Part shown: positions 15,067 through 23,347 of the stretch, in pieces
Layout of the letters: each line of letters starts with the position of its first letter
How positions within the stretch are numbered: the first letter of the stretch is position 1
DNA from: an uncultured Lachnospiraceae bacterium
GTDB taxonomy: Bacteria; Bacillota; Clostridia; Lachnospirales; Lachnospiraceae
NCBI GenBank assembly: GCA_910577645.1
Contig: CAJTOL010000030.1
Coordinates: forward strand, 1 to 40,678
Reading direction: 5' to 3'
Length of the DNA stretch: 40,678 nt
Program-made: the position numbers and the translations under genes
The notes under the pieces: model-generated
Database searches by the model: none
The model's input: the letters and a program-made list of their open reading frames with translations, nothing else
What the model was told of the DNA's origin: nothing

Positions 15067-15966
15067 TCAGACAGAATGGTTTACGGAACTGTCCTCCACC
15101 ACCTGCCGGTTGGCCTTTAAGGCTGACTGGTATTTTTCACCCATCTGTTCCGAGATGGTGTAATAGAGGGTCTCAATAATACACAAAATAGGGATACGGA
15201 AGGAAAAATTATTGTCATGGGTAGTGGACAGCATGGTCAGGGGGGCCAGCAGAATGTCGGTATACTTGGCAAAAGGAGTGCCCATGTAATTGGAAATTCC
15301 GATAATCGCCTGTCCGCTTCCTTTTCCGGCAGGGGAACCGGAAACATGCGGGGGCCAGTTTTGCCGGATTTTTTCCGCAATGTTAATAATGTCCTTGTTA
15401 ATGCCGGTTTGAGAGATTAAAAGGGCGACATCTCCCTCCTTAAGACGGGCGGCAGCCAAAAGCTGGTAGTGGAGATCCTCGGAAAAGGTACTGTTAAGCC
15501 CCAGGCGAAAGAAGAAATCATGAGCCTCCCTGGCCAGGACCCCTGAGGTGCCTACGCCGAAAATGCAGATGTGACGGGCATTTAAAAGCAGGGATGCCGC
15601 ATCCTGAATGAGGGAGTATTCCATGGTTTCTAAAGATTCTTTGAGAGAGGCAATGTTGGAGAGAACCACTTGCCGGTAGGTGTCGGTTCCTTCCGGCTCT
15701 TTCGGGCCTGGGGTATGCTTCCAGGCGCCTGCGGGATTTAAAAGCTCGGAAGCCAGGGCAAGTTTAAATTCCCGAAATCCTGTATATCCCAGCTTTTTCA
15801 CTGCCGCAATAATGGTGGAGGAGGCGATGCCGATCTCTTCGCTTACCTCTGCAATGGCCATGTGGATGATTTGATCCCGATGAGCCAGGACATAATCGGC
15901 GAACAGGGCTTCGCTGTAGCTTAAGCTGGCGTATTGATTGGAAATCCGGGTAAGGGCACTTTTCAT
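15067..15966 (-). CDS. MurR/RpiR family transcriptional regulator (HTH_6 plus SIS domain)
   Basis: A 299-residue regulator. The N-terminal 80 residues are a HTH_6 domain (MAIAEVSEEIGIASSTIIAAVKKLGYTGFREFKLAL), and residues about 110-250 form a SIS sugar-phosphate-binding domain (HICIFGVGTSGVLAREAHDFFFRLG, then EGDVALLISQTGINKDIINIA). RpiR proteins sense phosphosugars and control sugar catabolic genes. It is divergent from the sulfatase-tct operon, and a CCGAAT-TTT-ATTCGG palindrome lies between them, so it probably controls that operon, which would imply a sugar-derived signal. The start at 15966 has AAAGGA at correct spacing; a TTG six codons earlier lies on top of that site. Confidence 0.9.
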   Translation of the reverse strand: MKSALTRISNQYASLSYSEALFADYVLAHRDQIIHMAIAEVSEEIGIASSTIIAAVKKLGYTGFREFKLALASELLNPAGAWKHTPGPKEPEGTDTYRQVVLSNIASLKESLETMEYSLIQDAASLLLNARHICIFGVGTSGVLAREAHDFFFRLGLNSTFSEDLHYQLLAAARLKEGDVALLISQTGINKDIINIAEKIRQNWPPHVSGSPAGKGSGQAIIGISNYMGTPFAKYTDILLAPLTMLSTTHDNNFSFRIPILCIIETLYYTISEQMGEKYQSALKANRQVVEDSSVNHSV

Positions 15967-15995
15967 AAATCTGTATCCTTTCAATAATTTGGTAT

Positions 15996-16010
15996 CCGAA
16001 TTTTATTCGG
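15996..16010. promoter_or_regulatory. Palindromic candidate operator between rpiR-type gene and sulfatase
   Basis: CCGAATTTTATTCGG is a perfect 6-3-6 inverted repeat lying 30 bp upstream of the regulator start and 23 bp upstream of the sulfatase -35 box. It is the best candidate binding site for the RpiR-type protein. Confidence 0.5.
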
Positions 16011-16032
16011 AAAAGTCGCAATAACGTTTCTA

Positions 16033-16061
16033 TTGAAGATACAATTATTCTAACATATAAT
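16033..16061 (+). promoter_or_regulatory. Promoter of the sulfatase-tctCBA operon
   Basis: TTGAAG (16033-16038), 17-base spacer, TATAAT (16056-16061). The leader to the sulfatase start is about 80 bases. Confidence 0.78.
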
Positions 16062-16146
16062 GTATTTAAAATAAATATACAAAAAAGAAATGAAATCCGG
16101 CCGGGATTCGTGACTTTTGCCACAAATTTATTTAGGAGAAATGGAT

Positions 16147-17616
16147 ATGGCTGATAAAAAAAACGTACTTTTGATAACAGTGGATCAATGGGCAGGGGCA
16201 TATTTAGGCTGCGCCGGAAATCGTGAGATTCTGACTCCCAGCCTGGACGAGCTGGCCCGTTATGGGATCCGCTATACCAACGCTGTCAGTACCACGCCGG
16301 TGTGCATTCCGGCAAGGCGGGAGATGATGTTGGGCGTTACCAGCAGGACCCACGGGGATCGGGTCTTTTGTGAAACCCTTACCATGCCTGAGGATATCCC
16401 TTCTATGGCTCAGATTTTCCGGGATAATGGCTATCAGGCCTATGGGGTGGGAAAGCTTCATGTTTTCCCCCAGAGAGACCGGATTGGTTTTGATGATGTG
16501 ATCCTTCACGAGGAGGGACGTCACAAAGCAGGTATGGTTCAGGACGACTATGAAAGGTTTTTAGCGAGAAACGGACATGCCGGGGAGGAAATGGCTCATG
16601 GCATGTGCAACAACAACTACTTTTACCGCCCTTTCCATCTGGATGAGACCATGACGCCTACCAATTGGGCTACCAGGGAAATGTGTGAGACTATTTTGAG
16701 GAAAGACCCCAGCCGTCCGGCTTTCTGGTATTTGTCCTATGCGGCTCCCCACCCGCCTCTGGCCCCGCCTAAGGAGTATCTGGAATTCTATGACAACGTG
16801 GAATTTACGGATCCGCCAGTGGGAGAGTGGACCAATAAAGAACCCTCAGAGCTTCCTTTTGGCTTCCAGTATTATAAAAATCTTTACAGCTGGTTTGACA
16901 GCAAGGAGCGCCGGGATATTGCAAAGAAGGCTTACTATGCTGCCTGCACCTATATTGACCATCAGATCCGCCTGGTGGTGGGAACATTAAGGGAACAGGG
17001 ACTTTTGGAAGATACCATTATTCTTTTTACTGCGGATCACGGCGAGATGTTGGGAACCCACGGGCTTTTCGGGAAATTCCTGATGTATGAAAACTCGGTA
17101 AAGATTCCCTTTATTTTATCTCCGCCTGCAGACTGCAACATGGTGTGCAACCGGGAGGATGACCGGATTGTGGAGTTAAGGGATGTAATGCCTACCCTTC
17201 TTACTCTGGCAGGGATTCCGGTTCCGGATTATGTGGAGGGAACTTCTCTCACAGAGGATTATGAGAGAGAATATTCTTATGGAGAGCTTTGGGAAGATGA
17301 CAGGGCAACCAGAATGATCCGCACTAAGACCCGGAAACTGATTTACTACCCGGTAGGCAATCTGAGCCAGCTTTTTGATTTGGAAAAGGATCCTATGGAG
17401 CTGACAGATGTGGCGGGGGATCCGGCTTATACCAAGGATTTGGAAGAACTAACGGAAAAATTGATTTCCCATCTGTACGGCTCTGATGAGAAACTTCTGG
17501 AAAATGGAAAATTAAAAGGGCTGCCTCAGAAAAAGTATGATTTTTCAGCCAGCCTTCAGGACGGAAATAAACTGTTTCAGGGAAGAGACATGCTGCTGCA
17601 GAGAGGGATACGATAG
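16147..17616 (+). CDS. Sulfatase (type I, formylglycine-dependent, cysteine-type)
   Basis: A 489-residue enzyme of the alkaline phosphatase superfamily. LLITVDQW (Asp13) starts the metal site, TTPVCIPARREMMLG carries the C-x-P-x-R activation motif (Cys53, to become formylglycine), GVGKLH is the conserved Lys-x-His, and FTADHGEMLGTHG (about 293-305) provides the remaining metal ligands. It hydrolyses a sulfate ester. No signal peptide is present, so it should act in the cytosol on a substrate that is imported whole. Activation of Cys53 needs an anaerobic sulfatase-maturing radical SAM enzyme, which I do not find here. I prefer the ATG at 16147 (AGGAG nine bases upstream); an ATG two codons earlier is too close to it. 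It heads the operon with tctC, tctB and tctA. Confidence 0.92.
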   Translation: MADKKNVLLITVDQWAGAYLGCAGNREILTPSLDELARYGIRYTNAVSTTPVCIPARREMMLGVTSRTHGDRVFCETLTMPEDIPSMAQIFRDNGYQAYGVGKLHVFPQRDRIGFDDVILHEEGRHKAGMVQDDYERFLARNGHAGEEMAHGMCNNNYFYRPFHLDETMTPTNWATREMCETILRKDPSRPAFWYLSYAAPHPPLAPPKEYLEFYDNVEFTDPPVGEWTNKEPSELPFGFQYYKNLYSWFDSKERRDIAKKAYYAACTYIDHQIRLVVGTLREQGLLEDTIILFTADHGEMLGTHGLFGKFLMYENSVKIPFILSPPADCNMVCNREDDRIVELRDVMPTLLTLAGIPVPDYVEGTSLTEDYEREYSYGELWEDDRATRMIRTKTRKLIYYPVGNLSQLFDLEKDPMELTDVAGDPAYTKDLEELTEKLISHLYGSDEKLLENGKLKGLPQKKYDFSASLQDGNKLFQGRDMLLQRGIR

Positions 17617-17646
17617 GATTCATTTTTAAGAAAGGGGATTACATTG

Positions 17647-18606
17647 ATGAAAAAGAATATGAGAAACATAACGGCGTTACTACTGACAGTTAGTATGATA
17701 GGAGCGGCTCTTTCAGGCTGTGAAGCCAAAGAAGAAGCTTATCCCGACGGGAATATTAATGTGATTGTATCTGCTTCCGCCGGAGGCGATACCGACACTT
17801 ACGCAAGGATTTTGTCTACCTACCTGGAGGATGAGTTGGGAGTTACCCTTTCCATTGTCAATAAGGGAAGCGCCATTGAGGGAACCAGAGAGGTCTATAA
17901 CGCAGAGCCGGACGGCTATACAGTAGAATTTTTCCATGCATCGTCTCTTCTTACTAAAATCGTGGGAACCACAGACATTGGAGGACTGGATCAGACCGTC
18001 TGCAGTATTCCTGTGGTAGATACCACCCAGACTCTGGTAATTCCGGCGGCAAAGTATCAGGATGTAGACGATTTTGTGCAGCGGGCATTATCCGGGGAAG
18101 AAATTATCGCAAGTGTAAATCAGGGTTCCTATGCCCACCTGGCCTGTGCGCTGTTTGAGGACGAGATCGGGGCGGACTTTAAATATGTGGATTCCCAGAA
18201 CGCAGCAGAGCGGATTACTGATATGCTGGCTGGCCGCATTGATATTTTCTTTGCTCCGTATGGGACGATCCAGCAGTATGTGGAATCCGGCGACTTTATT
18301 TCCCTGGGGATTATGTCAGATGAGCGCAATGAATTCCTGCCGGATGTGCCCACTTTAAAAGAGCAGGGCTACGACATTACCATGGATAAGTATTTCTACT
18401 TTGCATTTCCGCCAAAGACGGATCCCGAGATTGTCAACACATTTGCAGCGGCAGTGGAAAAAGCAGTAGCCAACCCGGAGTGCAAGGAAAAGTTTGCAAC
18501 TTATAGTATTGTGCCGGAGTACAATTCCCCGGAGAAATCCACAGAAATTTTGAAAGCAGCTGAGAGCTCTTACGGACAGTATAAGGACGTGCTTTCCGGA
18601 CAATAA
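17647..18606 (+). CDS. tctC: Tripartite tricarboxylate transporter substrate-binding lipoprotein (TctC/Bug type)
   Basis: A 319-residue secreted binding protein. The N-terminus is a lipoprotein signal (TALLLTVSMIGAALSGC, lipid-attached Cys25). The mature part shows Bug/TctC hallmarks: INVIVSASAGGDTDTYARIL (ligand-binding loop), LADMLAGR-like ITDMLAGRIDIFFAPYG, and FLPDVPTLKEQGYDIT. It captures a small organic anion and hands it to TctAB. Bug proteins usually bind carboxylates through the conserved loops, so the cargo may be a carboxylated sulfate ester, though this is inferred. The ATG at 17647 follows AAGGGG; a TTG one codon earlier is possible. It lies 30 bp after the sulfatase gene, which is unusual company for a TTT system. 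Confidence 0.88.
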   Translation: MKKNMRNITALLLTVSMIGAALSGCEAKEEAYPDGNINVIVSASAGGDTDTYARILSTYLEDELGVTLSIVNKGSAIEGTREVYNAEPDGYTVEFFHASSLLTKIVGTTDIGGLDQTVCSIPVVDTTQTLVIPAAKYQDVDDFVQRALSGEEIIASVNQGSYAHLACALFEDEIGADFKYVDSQNAAERITDMLAGRIDIFFAPYGTIQQYVESGDFISLGIMSDERNEFLPDVPTLKEQGYDITMDKYFYFAFPPKTDPEIVNTFAAAVEKAVANPECKEKFATYSIVPEYNSPEKSTEILKAAESSYGQYKDVLSGQ

Positions 18607-18623
18607 AAGAGGAAAGGATAAAC

Positions 18624-19097
18624 ATGAATAAGGATAAGTTGAGAAAAGCCCTTCCATCAATGATATATTTAATCATTGCCGCCATTTTTTACTGGCAGAC
18701 CTTTTCCATCCGCCAGTCTACCAGCGGCAGTATCGGCGCAGTCACACCCCGCACAGTGCCCAGATTTATCATCCTGTGTTTCGCATTCTGTGCAGCGCTG
18801 AACTTGCACCATGACTTAAAAAAGGATGGGGAAGAACCCCCTTATATCCAGGTTCCCATAAAGTATCTGGCAGCCGGTCTGGCATTTTTATTTATTGCTC
18901 TGTCTGTTAAAACCCTGGGATTTGTCTTTTGCGGCACAGTATTTCTGTTTGTGCTGTTTATGGTGCTGGATGATCAGCCGCCTGCTAAAAAGAGGGTGGT
19001 TTTAAACCTTTTGATGGCCGCCGGATTTTCTCTTGTTTTATGTTACGGATTCCGATACGGTTTAAACGTAAGGATTCCGCTGTATCCCAGACTGTAG
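18624..19097 (+). CDS. tctB: Tripartite tricarboxylate transporter small membrane subunit TctB
   Basis: A 157-residue protein with four hydrophobic segments (about 10-28, 44-60, 74-105 and 127-147), the TctB/DUF1468 pattern. Family features include IGAVTPRTVPRFIILCFAFCAALNL near the N-terminus. TctB pairs with TctA in the membrane to drive uptake with an ion gradient. The gene follows tctC by 17 bp, with AGAGGAAAGG before the ATG. Its TAG stop is embedded in TAGGAGG, which serves as ribosome site for the mini-ORF that follows, so translation is probably continuous through to tctA. Confidence 0.85.
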   Translation: MNKDKLRKALPSMIYLIIAAIFYWQTFSIRQSTSGSIGAVTPRTVPRFIILCFAFCAALNLHHDLKKDGEEPPYIQVPIKYLAAGLAFLFIALSVKTLGFVFCGTVFLFVLFMVLDDQPPAKKRVVLNLLMAAGFSLVLCYGFRYGLNVRIPLYPRL

Positions 19098-19108
19098 GAG
19101 GAAGGTAA

Positions 19109-19183
19109 ATGCGAAGCATTTTCAGGATACCTTCCGACGATATGGCAGGTGGCGCAGGGCGTCGCGTGCCGATACATTACTAG
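19109..19183 (+). CDS. Mini-ORF (24 codons) between tctB and tctA, related to one at 28.4 kb
   Basis: An ATG at 19109 has AGGAGG (19096-19101) at ideal seven-base spacing, and the frame runs 24 codons to a TAG at 19181 that is itself inside the TAGGAGG of tctA. The peptide contains DDMAGG and ends RRVPIHY. A second open frame at 28411-28479 encodes DDMAGA and RHVPIDHYS in the same arrangement before a radical SAM gene. The 38-nt cores (19136-19173 and 28426-28463) match at 32 positions, and flanking Ile and Tyr codons differ silently. The DNA also folds: GGAAGGTA/TACCTTCC (19100-19107/19128-19135) encloses AATGC-GAA-GCATT, and GGCAGGTG pairs with the later GCGTGCC region. It could be a real peptide, a coupling leader, or a structured repeat. 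I do not recognise it. Confidence 0.45.
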   Translation: MRSIFRIPSDDMAGGAGRRVPIHY

Positions 19184-19195
19184 GAGGAAAGGCAT

Positions 19196-20698
19196 ATGTT
19201 AGAGAACTTTATGACAGCAATTCTGACCCTGTCGCCGCAAAATATTTTGTTGATTTGCGGAGGGGTTATCATCGGTTTGGTTTTCGGCGCTATTCCGGGA
19301 CTTTCCACCACCATGGCAGTGGCCCTGTTTTTGCCCATTACCTTTGCCATGAAGATGGAACCCAGTATTTCTATTTTGATGGGGCTGTATATCGGGGGAT
19401 TTTCCGGGGGCCTTATCTCTGCAATTCTTTTAAATATTCCCGGTACTGCAGCGTCTCTTATGACCTGCATGGACGGGCATCCCATGGCGCGTAAGGGGGA
19501 AGCCGGGAAAGCGCTGGGACTTGGGATATTCTCGTCCTTTTTAGGCGGTGCCATCAGCATTGTGGCTTTGATTTTAATTGCGCCTATGTTAGCGAATATT
19601 GCTCTTAAATTTGGGTCTTTTGAGTATTTTTCCCTGACATTTTTTGCGCTCAGCATTATTGTTACCATGTCGTCTAAGGACATGGTAAAGGGGACTATGT
19701 CAGGACTGCTGGGGATCCTGGTAGCCATGATCGGCCCGGCTCCTGTAGATACTTACCCCAGATTTACCTTCGGGCTCCCTGCCCTGGAAAGCGGAATTGA
19801 CAGTACGGTAGCCCTTATCGGGATTTTTGCTATCTCTGAGATTTTTATCATGGCGGATAAAAAGGGGCGGGAGACCGTTAATACGGTAGCTGTCCAGAAC
19901 TATAAGGTGAAAGGATTAGGTTTTACCTTTGCTGAATACTGGAAAGAAAAATTTAATGTGATCCGTTCCGCCGTCATTGGGATTTTGATTGGAATCCTGC
20001 CAGGCATAGGCGGAACCCTTGCCAGCATTATCAGCTACAATACGGCGAAAAAGGCTTCCAGTCACCCGGAAGAGTTTGGAAAAGGGGCCGCCTCCGGGCT
20101 GGTGGCTTCCGAAACCGCCAATAATGCGGCTATTGGCGGGGCCATGATTCCGCTTTTGGCTTTGGGAATCCCGGGGGATGCGGTAACCGGCCTGCTTTTG
20201 GGGGCATTTACCATGAAGGGAGTCCAGCCGGGGCCTCTGATGTTTACCAATGATGGAAAGACTATTTATTATATTTTTATAGCAATGATAATTGCCAATA
20301 CGGTGATGCTGATTGCCAATTATTTTTCCATCCCGGCTTTTGTACGGCTTTTGCGGATCCCCAAACGGATCCTGTTCCCGGTAGTGGGATTCCTGTGTGT
20401 GCTGGGCGTTTACGGCCTTAACAGCAGCACTTCTGATTTAGTCCTTATGCTGGTATTTGGGATTATCGGTTTTTTTATGAAGAAATGGGGATTAAAGGAA
20501 CAGCCCTTTATCATCGGGATTCTGGTGGGATTCATGGCAGAGCAGAACTTCCGCCGGGCCATTATGTACAGCAGCGGTTCTTTCCTCCCCTTTATTACCA
20601 GCCCTATTTCCCTTCTGTTTTTAGCAGCGGCTTTTGGAAGCATTGGCTTTACGGTTTACCGGTCAGTGAAAAAGATGAGTTTGGCAGTGGAGGAGTAG
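19196..20698 (+). CDS. tctA: Tripartite tricarboxylate transporter large membrane subunit TctA
   Basis: A 500-residue membrane protein with about 11-12 hydrophobic segments. It has the TctA signatures: GLVFGAIPGLSTTMAVALFLP near the N-terminus, YIGGFSGGLISAILLNIPGT, and the repeated second-half motif GILPGIGGTLASIISYNTAKK with LALGIPGDAVTGLLLGAF. It forms the ion-coupled channel that receives substrate from TctC. The ATG at 19196 has TAGGAGGAAAGG upstream, overlapping the stop of the preceding mini-ORF. It is the last gene of the sulfatase operon; a strong bidirectional terminator lies 90 bp downstream. Confidence 0.93.
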   Translation: MLENFMTAILTLSPQNILLICGGVIIGLVFGAIPGLSTTMAVALFLPITFAMKMEPSISILMGLYIGGFSGGLISAILLNIPGTAASLMTCMDGHPMARKGEAGKALGLGIFSSFLGGAISIVALILIAPMLANIALKFGSFEYFSLTFFALSIIVTMSSKDMVKGTMSGLLGILVAMIGPAPVDTYPRFTFGLPALESGIDSTVALIGIFAISEIFIMADKKGRETVNTVAVQNYKVKGLGFTFAEYWKEKFNVIRSAVIGILIGILPGIGGTLASIISYNTAKKASSHPEEFGKGAASGLVASETANNAAIGGAMIPLLALGIPGDAVTGLLLGAFTMKGVQPGPLMFTNDGKTIYYIFIAMIIANTVMLIANYFSIPAFVRLLRIPKRILFPVVGFLCVLGVYGLNSSTSDLVLMLVFGIIGFFMKKWGLKEQPFIIGILVGFMAEQNFRRAIMYSSGSFLPFITSPISLLFLAAAFGSIGFTVYRSVKKMSLAVEE

Positions 20699-20789
20699 GA
20701 GCGTGGGAGTATGAAATGCGGCAAATGGCCGGACAAAGACAAATAGGCAGCAACAGCCTAAACGGAATGGCTCACCGTAAATGAGCAAG

Positions 20790-20821
20790 AAAACCCTTAG
20801 AGCTGCCGCTCTGAGGGTTTT
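20790..20821. terminator. Bidirectional intrinsic terminator between tctA and the GH5 gene
   Basis: AAAACCCTTAGAGC pairs with GCTCTGAGGGTTTT around a TGCC loop, with a single T-G wobble. A/T tails on both sides allow it to stop transcription from the tct operon and from the convergent glycosidase operon. It touches the stop codon of the GH5 gene. Confidence 0.9.
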
Positions 20822-21987
20822 CAATTTGTTCTGTGGAACTTACCGCATTCTTTAGCTGCTATTATGTTTTCTGTCAGCATATGGTAGAGCCATCTGCCGG
20901 ACTCGCTTAAATCACTTTCCGTAAAACCGCTGGTCTTGGCGCAGGAACTGTTAAGGATAGCGGATGTTTCGTTTTTGTTGGAGAGATTCCACGCCACATA
21001 GCTGATATGGTTCTGATCCATCAGGTCTATCCACTGCCGGGCCTGGGCAGCGTCGATTCTTCCGTTTCCGCTGGCATCACAGATGCCGTATTCGGTCACA
21101 AAGACGGGAAGTCCGGCCTGAATCGCAGACATCATTCTGCTTCGCAGATCCTCCTTGTGAGTGGCGGCGTAGAAGTGAAGAGAGTACATGATATTGTCAA
21201 ACCCGGTAATGGGATCCCTGGCAGCTTCATCCACATATTGAGACCAGTTCGGCGTTCCCACGATGATCACCCCATCCTTGTCATTTTTCCGGATGATATC
21301 AATAATTGTGCCAGCATATGTCTTAATGTCGTCCCAGCTTGTGCCTCCGTTTGGCTCGTTGCAGATCTCGTAAAGGACATTATTGTGGCCGGCATATGTA
21401 CGTGACATCTCATCAAAAAATGCGCTGGCATCGGCGATGTGCTGATTAGGGTTTGAATCGGAGAGAATGTGCCAGTCGATGATGACATACATATCCTGGC
21501 TGGTGGCATACCGGACTCCGTTATGAACCAGGGTTTTCAACTGCTCCTGGTCACCGCCGCTGCAGTATCCGTTGTACTCTGCAGTGTACAGGGCGAGACG
21601 TATCACATTTACATTCCACTGAGTCTTTAACTGGGAGAAACATTCCTCATTGACATAATCCGGAAACCATGCCAGGCCGTGAGTGCTGATTCCCTTTAGC
21701 TGTACAGGAGATCCGTCGCTGCCGCACAGCTTTGCCCCTTCCACATGGAGAGGGCCTGTGACAGAGGGGCAGGGGACAGGAGACTGTGTATCTGATAGGG
21801 GGGCGGTCGCTAAGGTTCTTTCTGCAGGCGTCTTGGCGGCTGTGGGTTCCGGCATTGCTTTTGCAGGCTGTGTCACGGCTTTGGACTCTGCCGCTGTGCC
21901 TGCAGGAGCCGCCGGACTTTCACATCCCTGGATCCATATGGCCAGCGACAGAAGAACAAAAGCTTTACAAATAGATTTGAACCTCAT
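20821..21987 (-). CDS. Secreted GH5 family glycoside hydrolase (endoglucanase-like lipoprotein)
   Basis: A 388-residue protein. Residues 1-22 are a lipoprotein signal ending WIQGC (lipid Cys22), followed by an Ala/Pro/Thr-rich linker to about residue 75 and a GH5 catalytic domain. Catalytic residues are visible: VLYEICNEPNGG (acid/base Glu211) and PVFVTEYGICDASG (nucleophile Glu299), with LHFYAATHK and WNLSNKNETSAI also typical of bacterial endoglucanases of the Cel5A type. It would cleave beta-glucan or a related beta-linked polymer at the cell surface. It is the second gene of an operon with the beta-propeller glycosidase 21 bp upstream. Substrate within GH5 cannot be fixed from sequence alone. 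Confidence 0.9.
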   Translation of the reverse strand: MRFKSICKAFVLLSLAIWIQGCESPAAPAGTAAESKAVTQPAKAMPEPTAAKTPAERTLATAPLSDTQSPVPCPSVTGPLHVEGAKLCGSDGSPVQLKGISTHGLAWFPDYVNEECFSQLKTQWNVNVIRLALYTAEYNGYCSGGDQEQLKTLVHNGVRYATSQDMYVIIDWHILSDSNPNQHIADASAFFDEMSRTYAGHNNVLYEICNEPNGGTSWDDIKTYAGTIIDIIRKNDKDGVIIVGTPNWSQYVDEAARDPITGFDNIMYSLHFYAATHKEDLRSRMMSAIQAGLPVFVTEYGICDASGNGRIDAAQARQWIDLMDQNHISYVAWNLSNKNETSAILNSSCAKTSGFTESDLSESGRWLYHMLTENIIAAKECGKFHRTN

Positions 21988-22008
21988 ACAGGCATCTTCC
22001 TTTCTGAA

Positions 22009-23070
22009 TTACAACCCTTTTGGGTCTTTTAGGGGAATTACCATGTTCCATGTTTCTGTTGCATCCATAAAATTATTGCACCCGTTAGAAGTTGCAAAAA
22101 AGGCATGAGTAGCAATACCTCCTTCAAAAAGCAGGAAGGGACGCTCCAGACTTCCCATCTCTTCTACAATTCCGTCATCCCATAAAATGTTTCTGGAATA
22201 AGCCAGTTCTCCCATATGTAAAGACCAGTCAGTGCCGTTAAGAGAAGAGGCATGGATTCCGCCGAAACGCTCCCCGCATACATTCCCGTTCATATCCTTT
22301 GCAATCATCTCATAGCCATCTGCGCCTCTCCAGATAAACGGATCCTCCAGAATAACTTTCTGGCCGGTAAACAGCGGGATATCGGATACAGAGCAGAAAG
22401 GCCGGCTGAAATGAGAGCTTTTTGCGGTTCCAAAAACCATATCTGTGTGCAGCTGTCCGGTGTATGGCGGCTGCTTATATCCCCTGGCTTTATAAAGAAG
22501 CAGCACTGAGCCGTCCGGGTTATAGCAGGGAGCCGGATTTGAGACCAGATAATTGTCAAAACAGGCGGGCCGGGTGCTCAAAATAGGTGTATCCTTTCGC
22601 TCCCAGGGGCCAAAGATACTTCTGGAAACAGCCATTCCGATACGTTTATTACTTCTGGCAGTCTGTACCCGGACATCCTCTGGAGGAAGCGGCTCTTTCG
22701 GCCCGGGCGATTCAAAAGGATAGGTGGTTCCCATATAGTAAAGAACATAGGTATCGTCCCATTTGGTAATAATTGGATTATGGGTAGAACAACCGTCCCA
22801 GTATGCGGGTCCTCTGGCAGGAAGAACAACTTCTTCAAACTGATAGGGGCCGCAGGGATCCGGGGCGGTAGCCCGTACAATTTCAGATTGGAACATCCAT
22901 CCGGGATGCATGGGAAGGGTTTTGGGCCATCTGGAAGCAAAAAGATGGTAACGATTATCTTCCCCCTTTATGGCAGAACCACACCAGACCCAGTAACCTT
23001 CCATTCGAAATCCCCCATTGCGGGGGGCAGGGAGCATACGCTCCTTTAAATGTAAATGATTTGTTGACAT
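22009..23070 (-). CDS. Five-bladed beta-propeller glycoside hydrolase (GH43/GH117-like)
   Basis: A 353-residue protein with the repeated blade motifs of the GH43/GH117/GH130-type propeller: GEDNRYHLFASRW, THNPIITKWDDTYVLYYMG, VSNPAPCYNPDGSVLLLYKAR and EDPFIWRGADGYEMIAKDM. Alternating acidic residues in these motifs are where catalytic Asp/Glu residues lie in the clan. It has no signal peptide, so it is probably cytosolic and acts on imported oligosaccharides. It precedes the lipoprotein GH5 by 21 bp, suggesting outside cleavage followed by inside trimming of the same glycan. The exact family and linkage are uncertain; it could also be a non-hydrolytic relative. The ATG at 23070 has AAGAGG upstream. 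Confidence 0.72.
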   Translation of the reverse strand: MSTNHLHLKERMLPAPRNGGFRMEGYWVWCGSAIKGEDNRYHLFASRWPKTLPMHPGWMFQSEIVRATAPDPCGPYQFEEVVLPARGPAYWDGCSTHNPIITKWDDTYVLYYMGTTYPFESPGPKEPLPPEDVRVQTARSNKRIGMAVSRSIFGPWERKDTPILSTRPACFDNYLVSNPAPCYNPDGSVLLLYKARGYKQPPYTGQLHTDMVFGTAKSSHFSRPFCSVSDIPLFTGQKVILEDPFIWRGADGYEMIAKDMNGNVCGERFGGIHASSLNGTDWSLHMGELAYSRNILWDDGIVEEMGSLERPFLLFEGGIATHAFFATSNGCNNFMDATETWNMVIPLKDPKGL

Positions 23071-23291
23071 AATGAAAACCTCTTTTACTTATTATTCCCA
23101 CCTATATAAGTAGGCAGTGCAACACGATTGTTCCTCTCTGAATATTCTACCATATTCTTTCTTTTGTGACAATTTCCTATTAGCCTGAGTTTCCCCAGTT
23201 CTGTACACAGAACTGCTATTCGATACCTTTCAAAAAATTGGCGGATTGGTTCTTTTTAAAAGCTTAATTAAAAATTCGAAGTATATTCTTA

Positions 23292-23325
23292 TTGCTTTTT
23301 GATACATAATTATGCTATAATTATG
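23292..23325 (+). promoter_or_regulatory. Promoter and repeat operator of the YefM/RelE-type pair
   Basis: TTGCTT (23292-23297), 18-base spacer, TATAAT (23316-23321). The palindrome CATAATTATG (23305-23314) and a repeat of ATAATTATG (23317-23325) overlap the -10 box, the arrangement expected for toxin-antitoxin autorepression. Confidence 0.65.
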
Positions 23326-23347
23326 TCAAAGAGAGGAGTGAAGCATT

